Assembly: GCF_032854445.1 (NCBI RefSeq)
Contig: NC_088303.1
Location: 13,213,501-13,277,500 of the forward strand
Direction of reading: 5' to 3'
DNA length: 64,000 nucleotides
From: Liolophura sinensis
Lineage: Eukaryota > Mollusca > Polyplacophora > Chitonida > Chitonidae
Made by a program: the position numbers and the translations under genes. Shown one piece after another: positions 23,434 through 36,065 of this stretch. Position 1 is the first letter of the stretch; every line of letters starts with the position of its first letter. The notes under the pieces were generated by a model. It had not been told where the DNA came from. It did no database searches and saw only the letters and a list, made by a program, of their open reading frames with translations.

Positions 23434-24350
23434 TTTAAGTGATGTGACATTTACCATAATTGTTGTGTGACATATTCAATCTCAGGTTTCAATTTCAAAC
23501 ATTTTCACCTTTTTTTTCTCAAACCGGTCTTGAAATAACAAGGTTCGTCATCTCTTCAAAACAGCTGGTTATATTTATAATGAGTCTGATGTTTTTAGTT
23601 AAATGCATTTGTGAGGATATTAAGTTGACGTTGCGAGGTCTGAGTTTAGTATTCCACATCATTGTCATTTATATCGATAAGATTTATCTAATTATATACC
23701 TTTCTCCTTCGATTTTCTCCACAAACGTCAATTTTTTCCCGAAAATAAAGCTTTATCAGTTTATTTCATGTTTCTCCAACTTTCTCCTATTGAGTGCAGT
23801 CTTTAGGATACGTACTGGATGCAGTCTTTGGGATACGTATTGGGTACAGTCTTTGGGATACGTATTGGGTGCAGTCTTTGGGATATGTATTGGGTACAGT
23901 CCTTTGGCGTTTGACACATGGATCCCCCTCCCATCCGACCTACGTCTACAAAATACAGGCCTTTCAGAACCATGTAATTGTTTGTAATAAGTCAGACTGA
24001 TTTAAGTGATGTGATATTTACCATAATTGTTTTGTGACATATTCAGTCTCACGTACACTTTCACAATGTTTTTCTCAAACCGATCTTGAAATAACAAGGT
24101 TCGTCATCTCTTCAAAACAGCTGGTTATATTTATACTGAGGCTGATGTTTCCAGTTAAATGCACTTGTGAAGATATTAAGCTGACGTTGCGATTTCTCAG
24201 TTTAGTGTTCCATAGCAGTGTCATTTATATTGATAAGATTTCTCTAATTTTATCTCTTTCTCCTTGGAATTTCTCCACAAACCTCAATTTTTTTCGAAAA
24301 TAACGTTTTATCAATCTATTTCATGTTTCTCTAATTTTTTCCTAATAAGA
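23434..24350. repeat. Diverged tandem duplication of about 350 bp between copies A and B
   Basis: 23434-23795 and 24001-24350 are homologous; both contain CTTGAAATAACAAGGTTCGT and CTCTTCAAAACAGCTGG. Both copies stay open in the same frame for 70-80 codons, but there is no start, splice context or known domain, so I list it as a repeat. Confidence 0.75.
23796..23906. repeat. 25-bp minisatellite, about 4.4 units
   Basis: Unit GCAGTCTTTGGGATACGTAT plus TGGGT, period 25. It lies between the two copies of the 350-bp duplication. Confidence 0.9.
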
Positions 24351-24579
24351 TAGAGCGATGGAGGCTCATTAGATTTACTAACGTTACGAACACTATGCTG
24401 AAACCGCGGTCGTCATCCTGCCGTCATAGTTCAAAGTAAGGTAGTAAGCACCTAATCTCTTGTTGAGTTGATTTGTTGAAAATACACTTGCCGTATGTGA
24501 CGAAAAAAGCGCCAAATTTCATCGTTAAAGCTTTATGCCTGCTCATTAATATTGTGACCTAGTGCTTATACTTCCTTGG

Positions 24580-25122
24580 TCTACATTTAAAGCCAATTTT
24601 TGTGTTGGAGTGGAGAAACATACGCACCGCTCTTCAGAAGGTACCTGACAGATCTCCTGACTCAAGGCTGCAACCAAACCATCGAGACTGGATTAGAAAC
24701 AATTTTTGGGCGGTGGTGTCATCATATAAGCGAAAGTTCTTGACTATAGTTTTCAGCAATCATCAGTCAGTTAATCAACATATCAGTTCCTCGTGTTTGG
24801 TGTACATGTACATATACTTCGTTGAGGGGAGTGCTGAATATAAAACTGTTTTGGAATACGGTACAAGCAACGGTGTTACAACTTTAAAGGGCAGTGTGAT
24901 ATTTATACGTCCACTAGTTATGAGCATATACGTTCATTATCGCCGTTATCATAATACGTTCCTTATTAGCATTATAACTTCGCATATCGGGATCTCTTTG
25001 AGAGGCAAATTATTTCCGATAGCTGGGACTAAGTGACCTGGCCTTTACACTTACCGCGAATGCACTCAGCTATGTTTGGTCCACCTCAAGTTGTTACCAC
25101 TCTCGTGGAAAAGACGTGTTTT
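24580..25122 (+). promoter_or_regulatory. Duplicated 5' flank of copy B (likely promoter region)
   Basis: Homologous to 11606-12152 before copy A. Small insertions and deletions (for example CTCGTGG here against CTCGCCTGG in A) shift any reading frame, which argues against coding and supports translation starting at or after 25123. Confidence 0.45.
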
Positions 25123-28100
25123 ATGTTTCTTAGTCGACTTCTTACAACCATGTTGAAGGGAGTGTTGATTATCCTTACACTGGGCCTCGTGTATTCAGTT
25201 AAAGACATACAAGCAGGTAAGGTGTTATATAGGTGTAGAAATATTGGAGTCTCGAGTTCGAACTCGAGATGAAACAGTCCTACAATATCATGTGGTCTGC
25301 CAGAAATGTTAGGCAGCTATTATTGAGCACATTTACTGTAACTTGAGCGTCTGGAAAAAGTTTCAGAAAAGTTATGTAGAGTAGACGAACGATGGTGAAC
25401 ATTGAAAAGCTGAACGTTTGTGAAGTTTAGAAGTTTTCTGTAAAAAGAGGTGGCCATTGAGCCTCTGAAACACGATGAGACAGGTGATTGGTAAATTAAT
25501 GTTAACAAATGTTGCCTAATATTTCTTAGAAGTCACACGAAACAGTAGGACGAAATAGTTCAAACTGGAAACTCCTTTACTCTTCAGTTAAATGTTTCTT
25601 AGCGGAGAAACTACTTTCGATGAAGCTGACAACAGATATCTTAACAGTTCATTTAGGCCTGCACAGGCTGCAAGTGTCAGCTCATTTCTCAGAGAACGCA
25701 AGGTTTATTTGCTTATCGCAGAAGTGTGTTATTCTAAGAATCCGGTCAGATACCTAACCTTTGACAAATTACTCAGGAACTTTCTCACGTGTGACTTGCA
25801 TATCATATTTGTGGAAGCCATATAAGTGAAATATTCTTGAGTGCGGCGAAAAACACCAATCAAATAAATAAATAAATAACCATTGTCATGGTAGTAGTCA
25901 TGTTCAAATGAAGGTGGGAGTTATAATCGTATATCAGAAGTGATAACAGAAGCTTTTTTAACTTCGGACTCAAGGAAGAATAAATTATAGTGCAATAAAT
26001 TGTCCTCTGAATCAGGTTTGTTGTTTTACCTTCCCGTTTAAATCTGAAAGTATTTCTGAATGAAAATCTGTCATTGGAAAAATTTGTATGGATTATCGTA
26101 GATTATCTACATTCAATTTATGTACGCTGTGCAATACTTAAATTTATCCCATGATTTGCTCGTGTCGGTGATATAACAACAGTAATGTAAATTTTCAGTA
26201 TTCCACTTTGCCAAACCGGACATTTGATTGGTCACCCAAACTTTTATTGACAAGCTTGTCCAATGAAAAGGCCAGACTAGCGATCACTTACTACACCGTG
26301 ACAGCGGTTTCTTGGTACCAAGCCGTTAATATTTTAGACATTGGATAGGGATTTAAAATTTATCTTCATGAAATATGAAAACAGCAATGGTCCGTGAAAG
26401 GAAATGAAGCGTTTGAAGCTGTATGCGTAAAAGAAGGTAGGTCTACTCACAAACACAAGTTTACTTTACTACTTTGTGGAGCACCAAAGAGTTGTGTCGT
26501 ATGTATCAACTGGTAAGCAAGTAATGTACGTTAAGACTATTGAATTATTCGGTATAGTCCATTCTATTTGCCACATCGAACACGATAAATGATCCCACTG
26601 TGACCTTTTGATCCAGCATCATGTCTACCATCACACGGAAAGTCCAACACAGAACCAAAATCAAGCCCTTTAGAATATCGTATAGACACTGTTTTGTTGC
26701 ACTCTCCAAGTTCCACGATGGTTAGTAAGTCCAGCAAATAAGTTTTGAGGTTTTGAAGCCTAGATTTGAATATTTCGTTCAGCGTGGTTTTTGAAATTAC
26801 CTCTCCTCGCACCCTAAACTTCATCGCGTGACGCCAGTTGTCATAGAGACGTGACGTGGATACATTTAGGTCACAATTTTGAAACACACTGTTTCAATGA
26901 GCTATTATGAATGCTGATATTTTCGACAAATATTAAAGCTCGCGATCTTATCGCAAACTAAAGGATTGTGTTATGTTAAAACACAGATTTGCTCAATGTT
27001 TTTAAAACTATATTTAGTGAAATGTGTTGTTCAGTTGCATCCGTTTCACGCATATCGAGATCGGCTCAGATCTCATTTACATACTTGTTAGAACAAACAG
27101 CCGTTGTCATCTCTATCAACCACCTAAAACCCTTTAAAATAAATTATGGGATAAATAGGATATGCAAATCGTGACCCATTATATCAAATTTATTGAAGTT
27201 TATTTAATTTTGTTTAGAATTAACGCCATTCGTTTTATAAAATTGACATAATGGGTTACTCATTGTATATACTCTATTTATACAATTAATATACTATAGA
27301 CCCTAGCTCTAAGAACTTAACTTTAGAAAGACCGTGGGGTTACACTTGCCGCCAAGGATCTAATATTTTTTATTGTTAGTGTAATAATATACATGTGATA
27401 TAAATAAAATGATGAAGCTTTTAAAACACCTTACTGAAATCTACAACAAACCTCCTTACTGAAATCTACAACAAACCACCTTACTGAAATCTACAACATA
27501 CCTGCTTACTGAAATCTACAACAAAACACCTCCATCTATGTCATGCCGTCATGTAGACAAAGTAATGCAGATTTGAAGTGAAGAATCATTCACAAAGATT
27601 CTTCTAAGTTTTGCCATTTTGTTTTCAGGGTTTCTTACCGGGCAACAATGTACCCACCGGGATGTAAGGTTCTTTACGGGTTGTTTTGATTCGTTTGGCT
27701 TCTATAGTACGAGCAGCTTGACACCCAACGTGACCGCGCTTATACCATACTGCAGGTAAAGCAACGGTACACTATGCATAAAGTTTATTCACGTCATGTA
27801 AGATGTATGCTTGACAAGCAGGTTCAATTTTAATGATCTGCAAATAAAATTTAGGCACAAATTTACAAAATTGTCTAATGGACACGGCAGACACTGAATT
27901 ATTCGGAACTTTCTTCGCGAAAACTATTACAGCAGAATTAGAAGCAGAAATCATTCATTACCTGGTGTTTATCATCGAGCCTGTGTTCTTAGCTGCAAAG
28001 GTGCATATATCATAAAGCGAGATAGTTATCAAGATGCAAAGCGATATGTGCTTTGTTAACAAACTGTATAATACAAGTCATAATTTGTCTTTCATTTCCA

Positions 28101-30275
28101 AGCGCTCCAGGTCGCGCAAATGGCGACCACTGCGTGAATGAGTTTCCAGAAACATGCCCGTTGGCCTTCCTCGGATCTGACGCTCCTACGTTCCGAAGAC
28201 GACAGCAACTTACATCTCGTGCCTTGGACTACATGTGCTCTAACATAGACGGTAAGGCTGAGAGACTTAATAAGCATATCTGCATTCATTATTCCAGGGA
28301 GGCTTCACAGAGTATTCACTTTAGTCATGGAATTCAGGAAATAATTATTACCTCTAACTCACAAAAATGGCTTAAAGGATACATGAAACGTTTGTGTTTT
28401 TATTTTTTAATATGGAGTTATTCATATTAAATAGAGATGACCTTTCAAACAACATCGAGTGTGTCACGCAACACACCAACCCGTAGGTTTACCCCACCCG
28501 AGTAATATCATTTCATGCTGTTTATGTCGACAGATAAAAGAATTTATTTTATCGTTCGCTTACTTGTTAGATTTGCTTCTTAATTTATGTAAAGGTGAGC
28601 TATCGGAATTTCCTTCAGTGGTAAAAGTGTTATTTCGCAGTTTTTACATATCGCTTTTGTTTTTACTTGTTTTTATTTTAAAACGCCATGATGTTAAAAA
28701 AGAGACATTTGTTTCAAGACGTTCCAGTTTGAGCTCAGCAGTATGACGTCATAATATATGTACAGTGAACTTTTATGGTTCTACATCAAATAACACATGT
28801 AATAATGCATGTATGACACCACGTCATACATACGCAGCTTTGACCTATCTAGGTCAACTGCTATAGCCTAAACTTGCCATTGATTTATCTATTCTTCATG
28901 ACCTCTGTGGACGGGGTAAAATAATTTTTGCCACATTTTCTTCATTTTTAGAGGGTGTGGTGGGGGGGGGGATATAATAGACTTAACGCCTTCGTCTTGG
29001 TGTTTGCTGTGTAACCCGATACCGCTGAACCCTGTTTGGGACCTCGTCAATTCCCGAAAATGCGCCTACGGCGGTATTGGGTTACACAACAAACACCGTG
29101 ACGACGGTGTTAAACCCTTAATAAAAGAAAAAGATTCTATGCTTCTTCCTGGGAAGTAAAAATTACATTAAGCTACAGTTATCCGATTAGGCCCCATTGT
29201 TACTCCCGGAAAGTAAGCGTACGTAGCCACCATTCATGTCGTCATCAATGATAAACAACTCTTTTGCCATATAGCCCGAATTTTGGGCTTCAATAAGTTC
29301 AGTACGATTACGTCATTTCCAAAAACTTCGGGAAAGAGGCTATTAAGAGAAATAAAGTAGAAATCAGACGAAATTTTACCATTACTTTTGGAGCATAACT
29401 TTCTTTATTTCCCTTAAAAGCATAATCTTTTAGAGTTCCTTTTTATGTACCGTTTAATATTATCAGAAAACGGTGTCAGGATTTAGTACAACTTCTTTTC
29501 AAACCTGTTCAGAAATCTTTGTGGTCTGTTAGAGTACCGATATGTTCTTATTAGAAAGTAGGCTTACATTTTCTATATTATCGATTTATTGTACATCAAC
29601 ATTATATTGTTAATAAGTCGTAGATTGTACATCTTATATCTTGACATAATGTCATCCAAAAAAGTTATCATCATTTAATGCAAATTGTATTTCACTTACT
29701 TGATCAGATTGTTTCCAAAATTATATTAATTTTTTTTCTTTTCAAACTTCGATTTCCAGTGTTGGAGAACGACATAGACTGTGTGGAGGGCCAAATGACA
29801 GAACTGCGTCGCTGTGGCGAGCAAGGCCTTATGCAACATTCAACGCAATTGGCTTCTATAAATCTCAACGTCACCATGAAAAAGCTTCAAGACATCATGA
29901 AAAGGTAAGCCTAAATGAATAGCTTGACTGAGTAATTTACTTACCAATTATTACAATTATTTAATTTCGTATAGTTTATCGTAAATTAGAACAAGACGTT
30001 GGCTAAAATCTCTAGCGTGTACTTCATCTGTAGGTTGAAACACTTGATATCTCCATTACCTTGTCACTGAAAAGTTTGCATGTGAGACTCCGTAGGTTGT
30101 AGTTTTCTGAGATATTTGAATGAATAAATAAAATGTGTTTTCTCTTCGTTTTAGCGCTGGTGAGATATCTGTAAGGTGTTTTGTTGATACTCTGGGGAAT
30201 ACGTGCTCATCGGCCGTGACAGAATTGATTGGAAACTTTTTGTACGGGATGCTGGTTTACCCATACGAGAATTAA
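25123..30275 (+). CDS. Secreted ten-cysteine protein, copy B (five exons)
   Basis: Exons: 25123-25216, 27629-27755, 28103-28251, 29760-29904, 30155-30275, with phases 1, 2, 1, 2. They give 211 residues with a signal peptide (VLIILTLGLVYS core) and a C-terminal YPYEN. All ten cysteines of copy A are kept. Exon 3 is two codons longer (LGSDAPTF) and exon 4 four codons longer than in A, with an NVT glycosylation site. Exon 4 is open with clean splice sites (GATTTCCAG, AAAAG|GTAAGC). It lacks the transposon and most of the SINEs found in copy A, so it better represents the ancestral gene. Function and family are unknown. The hydrophobic N-terminus, even cysteine number and glycosylation site point to secretion. 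Changes relative to A are spread over the mature part, so the two may differ in binding properties. Confidence 0.82.
25818..25878 (+). mobile_element. SINE family A tail fragment
   Basis: CCATATAAGTGAAATATTCT ... ACACCAATCAAATAAATAAA in intron 1 of copy B. Confidence 0.8.
27430..27530. repeat. 25-bp tandem repeat, four units
   Basis: Unit CTTACTGAAATCTACAACAA plus ACCTC, four copies just before exon 2 of copy B. Copy A has only two, at about 15128-15176, so the array length changed after duplication. Confidence 0.9.
28982..29116. mobile_element. Foldback MITE in intron 3 of copy B
   Basis: About 135 bp, mostly palindromic. The left arm TTAACGCCTTCGTCTTGGTG ... TGTGTAACCCGATACCGC mirrors the right arm GCGGTATTGGGTTACACAAC ... 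GTTAAACC. The same element in copy A is interrupted by the Harbinger transposon, so it predates the gene duplication. Confidence 0.75.
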
Positions 30276-30332
30276 TTAGAAACTTTTTGGCAGACGGCCA
30301 TTTATTCCCTTAATTGTCCAAGATCTGTTTGC

Positions 30333-30338
30333 AATAAA
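30333..30338 (+). terminator. Polyadenylation signal of copy B
   Basis: AATAAA 58 bp after the stop, in the same conserved context as copy A. Confidence 0.8.
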
Positions 30339-32300
30339 CATATAAAGTGGTGCCTCTTCTGTTTTGTTCAGTTATTTTTGACAATGTTTATTTTCGTGAA
30401 CTAATTCAGGCATTGTATGTTACTGATTACGCCACCGAAACGTTTAGTTGTTATGATTAAGTGTATATCTGATTCCTTCAATGTCTGCAGGGAATTACAT
30501 GGTAAAACACTAAAAAATTATTCAGATATATTTTCTGTGAATGTATATATGCTTGGAAAACCTTGTCGCATCCTTTCAGATGTGTTCAACGTTGAATGAT
30601 TCAAATTTTAGTTTGTTATGTATGTATTTGTCTGATTGGTGTATTAAGCCATAGTTAAGAACAATTCATTTATACGACGGTGGCCAGCACTTTGGTCTAT
30701 GTGTGGGAGTTTGCCGTTGTTGTCTCCGTGAAATATTGTCGACTATTACTACAATCGTCTGTCAAACAGGTGAGTAAATATACCATTCACTTGAAATATA
30801 CCATCTCAAATGCCATTTGATGTTTGAGTGTTTACACAACTTACAGCCTAATTAAAACTTAAAACAAAAACACTAATTGCATGACGCTGGGATGTAGTTC
30901 TTCAAGATGATTTCACAGAAAAATCCATTTTCAAAATGGTCCATTAGCAAAAGAGCAATTTTAATGAAAAACTGAGGTGACTTAACGGAACTTAGATGTG
31001 GGCCGAAAAGTCAGCCGTATATTATTCCAATTTAAACGAGTATTTTGTCGGAATTTGTCATTTGTCCTCTTCCATCTTGTTGAACAAGAGCGCCATGTTA
31101 GATATATAAACAGTTGCAATGAAAGTGCATCTGATAACTGAACAATAGACGAAACAGTTTGTGTCCGAGTTACTTTGGGCGTGGACGCTTCCCCAGTACA
31201 TGTATAAAACAATATACATGTATATGCATATCGTCCTATGCATTCCAGAAAAAACAGCATATACTTTTTCTTCTCTTATTGTCAAATGATTTCTGGCATG
31301 CAATGATATTTTCATACGAGAACTATAAGCAGTTTATGATGAAGTCGTTTTTGCTTGATATGATTAACTGAATACAGGATTCATGGTCGTGGAAAGGAAA
31401 GGGGTTCGGTACCATATATTAGCGACATTAACCGTTGATGACTCTTTAGACGATTGTTTTCTTTGTGTTCTAAACAAAATGCACAAAAGCGGCCTTGTAG
31501 AGACCATTCCATACAGCAGGAGTGTCTTTCTAACCATATTCAATTGCACAGCTATCATAAGAGTTGCAGAGCTATATCAAGTTTTTAAAAGAATATTAAA
31601 TCCTTATTCATTCAATTGGTGATTTCATTTGGTTTGATTTTAAGTTATTACGAGTATATTAGAATCATAGCCATACCCAAATCGATGTTTGTCAGGTACT
31701 TGGCGAAAGTTACTGGACTTACTGTTTTTGCCGGAAATTTGGCGAAACTTTTTCAGTATACTGAACTTTCTGTTTTTTACTTCCTTAACTCATAAACCTG
31801 ATCACCATCACACAAATGAAAAATTCTAGAGTTCGACGTTAAACCTTATTCAACTAAATATATTATTTAATATCCTCAAGTGTTATATTGCCTCAAAACT
31901 TGATAGAACAAAACCCTGGAGGTCCGCCTTTATATAAAAACTATATATCAAAGGCATTGTAAATATTTCGGTGATTAAATATGTGAAGCGAAGCGAAATA
32001 AAATGCTCACCGAAATACCCAATTTAGTTTTATTTTACCTGGATATAAATTTGTTCAATTCCATACGGCACCTTTAATTCGCTTTATTAGTTGTCAGATA
32101 TGGGATTACAGTCGATGATACAATTTGCCCTCAGTTCCTGGCTTAAATCTAGTAGCTGACGTATGCTTTGTTTGAATATCAATTTTACCTACCAAACAAC
32201 TTTTAAATGGTAACCTTTATCATATATGCACATTATAGAAGCGAAATACTAATCACTTGCTCTAAAATCTGAATCTTTATGGCCAGGCATTTACAAGACC
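30339..32300. other. Spacer between copy B and copy C
   Basis: A minus-strand SINE-A fragment lies at 30618-30700 (GATTGGTGTATTAAGCC ... GACGGTGGCCAGCAC). A short imprecise duplication lies near 31695-31775 (GGCGAAA ... ACTGAACTTTCTG). No gene is supported. Confidence 0.5.
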
Positions 32301-32308
32301 GATAAAAG
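32301..32308 (+). promoter_or_regulatory. TATA-like box before copy C
   Basis: GATAAAAG 80 bp before the putative ATG of copy C. It is consistent with a once-functional promoter but unproven. Confidence 0.3.
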
Positions 32309-32940
32309 CAGTACAGACTCTCACGAGAGTTTATTGCAGGCTATATACAAGGAAGTGGAGTTTCACTAAGCTTTTCTAGCTCTAACCATGTTCAGTTTGA
32401 ATGGATTGACGGCACTCCTAATACTAGATCTGACGGGTTTTATTCAAAGACGTGCGTGGTGGTAAGATGAAGCACTGTGTACATGCATGTAACACATATG
32501 CATTTTATTATCTGTTACGGGAGAAATTTAGCTGCCTGTGTGACTTAGAGATATATTCAACTTTACATCAGTTGAAGTGTAGTGTTGACTGCTTCGACTG
32601 TAGGTTTCTCCTTGTGTGATAGACTTTCTTCCATACAAAACACTGGTAACCACCCCAGAAACGCATACCTTCTAAAGTAAATTACCTGCAATTTGATTTC
32701 TGGACACTTGGATTGGCAACACTGTACACTGGAAAGATCACAGCTCTTGAAGGACTTGTTTCGAAACATTTATTTTTGGAGGTGACCCTACAGATTGTTT
32801 CACACCCAGGATGAATGCGTTAATATCTTACTGCAGGTAAATCAAACGTATGTTTTTCGTTGTATGGATACAAATAAACAATAACCATTACCTGTCAAGT
32901 TTAATGGGCATTGATCTTTACATTCTGTACTATGTAAATG

Positions 32941-33160
32941 GCAAGAGCATGATTTGATAAGTCTAGAATGTCCTGTGTCTTGTACGTGTAAATGGCAAGA
33001 GTATGATTTGATAAGCCTAGAATACCCTCTGTCTTGCGCGTGTACATGGGGAAAGCATGATTTGATAAGTCTAGAATGTCCTGTATCTTGTGCGTGTAAA
33101 TGGCGAGAGCATGATTTGATAAGCCTAGAATGTCACGTGTCTTTCAAATGCCAAGAACAT
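32941..33160. repeat. 54-bp minisatellite, four units
   Basis: Period 54, unit containing ATGATTTGATAAGTCTAGAA. It stays open in one frame as an 18-residue repeat because 54 is a multiple of three. Intronic in copy C. Confidence 0.9.
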
Positions 33161-33329
33161 CCTTAAATATATTTAGAATGCCATGTGTCCTTGAAATGCC
33201 AAAAAAGTCTTGACTAAAGTATAAATGACAAGGATATTCATCCCTCTTGTAAATGTTAAGAAATGTGATGTAAATCTCATTTGAAACATCGAGAAGACCC
33301 TGTCTTATGTAAACAATGTGTAATGTAAA

Positions 33330-33850
33330 TATCAAGAACATCATTTGATACATCTAGAACGCCCTGTGCCATGTAAGGGCTTGGATACGTGATATGTAAA
33401 GAATTCAGAGAACATCATTCGATACATCTAGAACGCCCTGTGCCATGTAAGGGCGTGGACAAGAGCATCATTTGATACATCTATGACTATCTGTGCCACC
33501 TACGGGAGTGGACATGAACAGCATTTGATACATCTAGAACGCCCTGTGCCATATTAGGGCGAGGACAAGAACACCATTTGTAAGTGCCTCTGTGCCATGT
33601 AAGGGTTTGGACCCCCCCCCCCCCCTCCCTGTGATATGTAGAGAACTCAGAAAACATCATTTGATACATCTCTAGAACGCCCTGTGCCATGTAAGGGCGT
33701 GGAACGCCCCTGTGATATGTAGAGAACTCAGAGAACATCATTTGATACATCTATAACTATCTGTGCCATGTAAGGGCGTGGACAAGAACACCATTTGATA
33801 CATCTAGAACGCTCTGTGCCATGTAAGGTCGTAGATCCTTCTATGATATG
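33330..33850. repeat. Diverged continuation of the minisatellite, with poly-C
   Basis: Irregular units around CATTTGATACATCTAGAACG and CCATGTAAGGGCGTGGAC, including a C15-16 run near 33610. Related to the 54-bp array upstream (shared TTTGATA-CTAGAA core). Confidence 0.8.
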
Positions 33851-35596
33851 TAGAGAACATTCTTTGATATGTAGTTACCACAAACGTCATATGACGTCAT
33901 TAACAAGAATGTCTTTTGAACAAGAATGTTAAAATCAAACATATCCACTGAATAGTTGAAATGTAAAATGTCTTTTGACATGTAAGCCTCAAAAATGTTC
34001 TGAGATGCCCTTGTGTATATCAGGTGGCCATCGCCCATTACCTCATGCATCAGGTCTGCTGCCGTGAGGAAACGCTTTAACCCAACGCTGTTTGTCGTTT
34101 GTTATCGTACCTTTTCTTTTTCCCAGCGCTCCAGGTCGAACAAATGGGGAACTCTGTGTGAATGAGTTTTCGGACACTTGCCCCATGTTATTTGTTGCAT
34201 CCGACTCTTCCATATTCCGCAAACGACACCAATTTGCTTCTCAGACACTGGGCTATGTGTGCTGCAACATCGATGGTAAGGCTAATAGAAGATATGATAA
34301 CTATATCTGCATTCACCGCAGGGGCGATTCATAGAGAATGTCTTCAACTACCTGAACGAAAACCTTATTATACCAGTTCAACTACGAAATATTGTAACTT
34401 CAGGACATCGTTAAATTTTACATTAATCAGGGGGTTTACTACTTATTTTTAATTGAGCTATCACACAAATACCTATTTTATGTAAAACAAATCTTACACT
34501 GAGCAATTTGAAGGAAGTGAACATAAAACTAATATATTCCGACACTTAATGTGATCTGGAAACGATGTCATTAATTAATATAAATATTTTTTGATTAGCT
34601 AACCAGTTCAGAAAATCTGTTTTCGAAATTATATTTTTGATAAATCTTACAATGTGAAATTCCACTTCCAGTTCTGGAGAACAAAATAGATTGTGTGGAG
34701 GGGAGAATGAGAGGTGTGCGCAGATGTATCCAGGACTCTGTCACATCATTCACCATGGAGGTTGCTTCAGCCAACATCGCCATCGGCATAGAATTTCTTC
34801 AACACGCCATGCCGAAGTATGCTTAAAAAGTTACCATCTCGGTGAAATACTAACTTAAGAGCTAACTAAAAAATTAATCGCTATACGTTTCGAGAACATT
34901 GCCCACCTAAAACAAATCGGTCGAAAACCTCGCAGTGAATGAACGGTTATGGTTTTACGCCTCTTCAGCAATGTTGTAGTCATATTATGGCGAGAACATC
35001 TTTTCACCAGGAGACTGTAACGCATTTAAAAAGCAAAGAGTTCTCAATTATTGATTCGTGACAACAGAGAACGACGTGTTATTACGAGTCAATTGCAACG
35101 GGCGTATTCGACCGCATTAAACCCAGTTCTAAATAATATGACACCTTTATCCACTCTGGATTGGAACACTATAAATCTGACAGACAAGTCAATAATAATC
35201 TGTTGTCATGAAAAACGTTTTCCATACTATACTACAACATATCTGTCGAAAACTGTTTTGTTTTCTAGCAGCATCAAATAACAGCATAAAAATCAAAACC
35301 AAAACTATCAGTTATTTCCATAATTACGATAGTTATACACTTCCCCGAGTGATGTATAGACAAGGCCGACATATTGTTAGAAAATGTGCAGGATGCAAAC
35401 GACCACATGTATGAAAGTCGAATACCACTTATCGAATCCCACGGACAAGGCATTTCCCTGTCCCACGCATATGATGTGTCGTAGCCACTGAAAGGCACCC
35501 ACCACCCTACTAAACCACCCGCTTCTTGTGCCTGATGGAAATTCGCGAATTAAGTGTTAACACGAACACTATAAATTAGACAAAAACTTTTGTCTT

Positions 35597-35898
35597 CATT
35601 TTTCAGTCATATGACGAAGAAAGAGTACATATAGTGCATGTACGTGTAAAGTGCCTCCTCGTTGCGGGACGGATTTCCACCGCTCTTTCATCCAGTGCTG
35701 TAAGTAAGCAACCGCACCCGAGCCATTATACCGATACGGATCAACCAGTCGTTGCACTATCCCCTTAATGCCGAACACCAAGGGAGGAGCCTACAACTTA
35801 ATTTTTTAAGGTCTTGAGTGTGACCCGAACCAGGATTGACCCTAAATCCACCGTCCCCCCAGGCGGACGCTCTACTAACTGAGCTATCTGGACCGGTC
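35597..35898 (-). mobile_element. SINE family B, minus-strand copy
   Basis: From TTTTTCAGTCATATGACGAA through TCGTTGCGGGACGGATTTCC to the head GCTCTACTAACTGAGCTATC (complement of the A-box region). The middle is partly deleted. Confidence 0.85.
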
Positions 35899-35928
35899 AA
35901 AAAGTTTGAAATACCAAACATGACCTTA

Positions 35929-36065
35929 CATTTATATATTTATTTATTTACTCAAGAATATTTCACTTATACGACGGCAGCCAGCCTTACCGGGCAGATC
36001 GCGGAGGAAACCGGGCAGATCCCGGAGGAACCCCACGACCATCCGCAGATTGCTGACGGACGCAT
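35929..36065 (-). mobile_element. SINE family A fragment
   Basis: TATTTATTTACTCAAGAATA ... GGGCAGATCCCGGAGGAACC ... CCATCCGCAGATTGCTG. Both ends are truncated. Confidence 0.8.

Noticed and set aside
23460-23987. 175-codon open frame downstream of copy A
   Set aside because: It runs through a 350-bp duplicated block and a 25-bp minisatellite, starts at a non-ATG codon and has no domain. It is kept only as a finding about the duplication.
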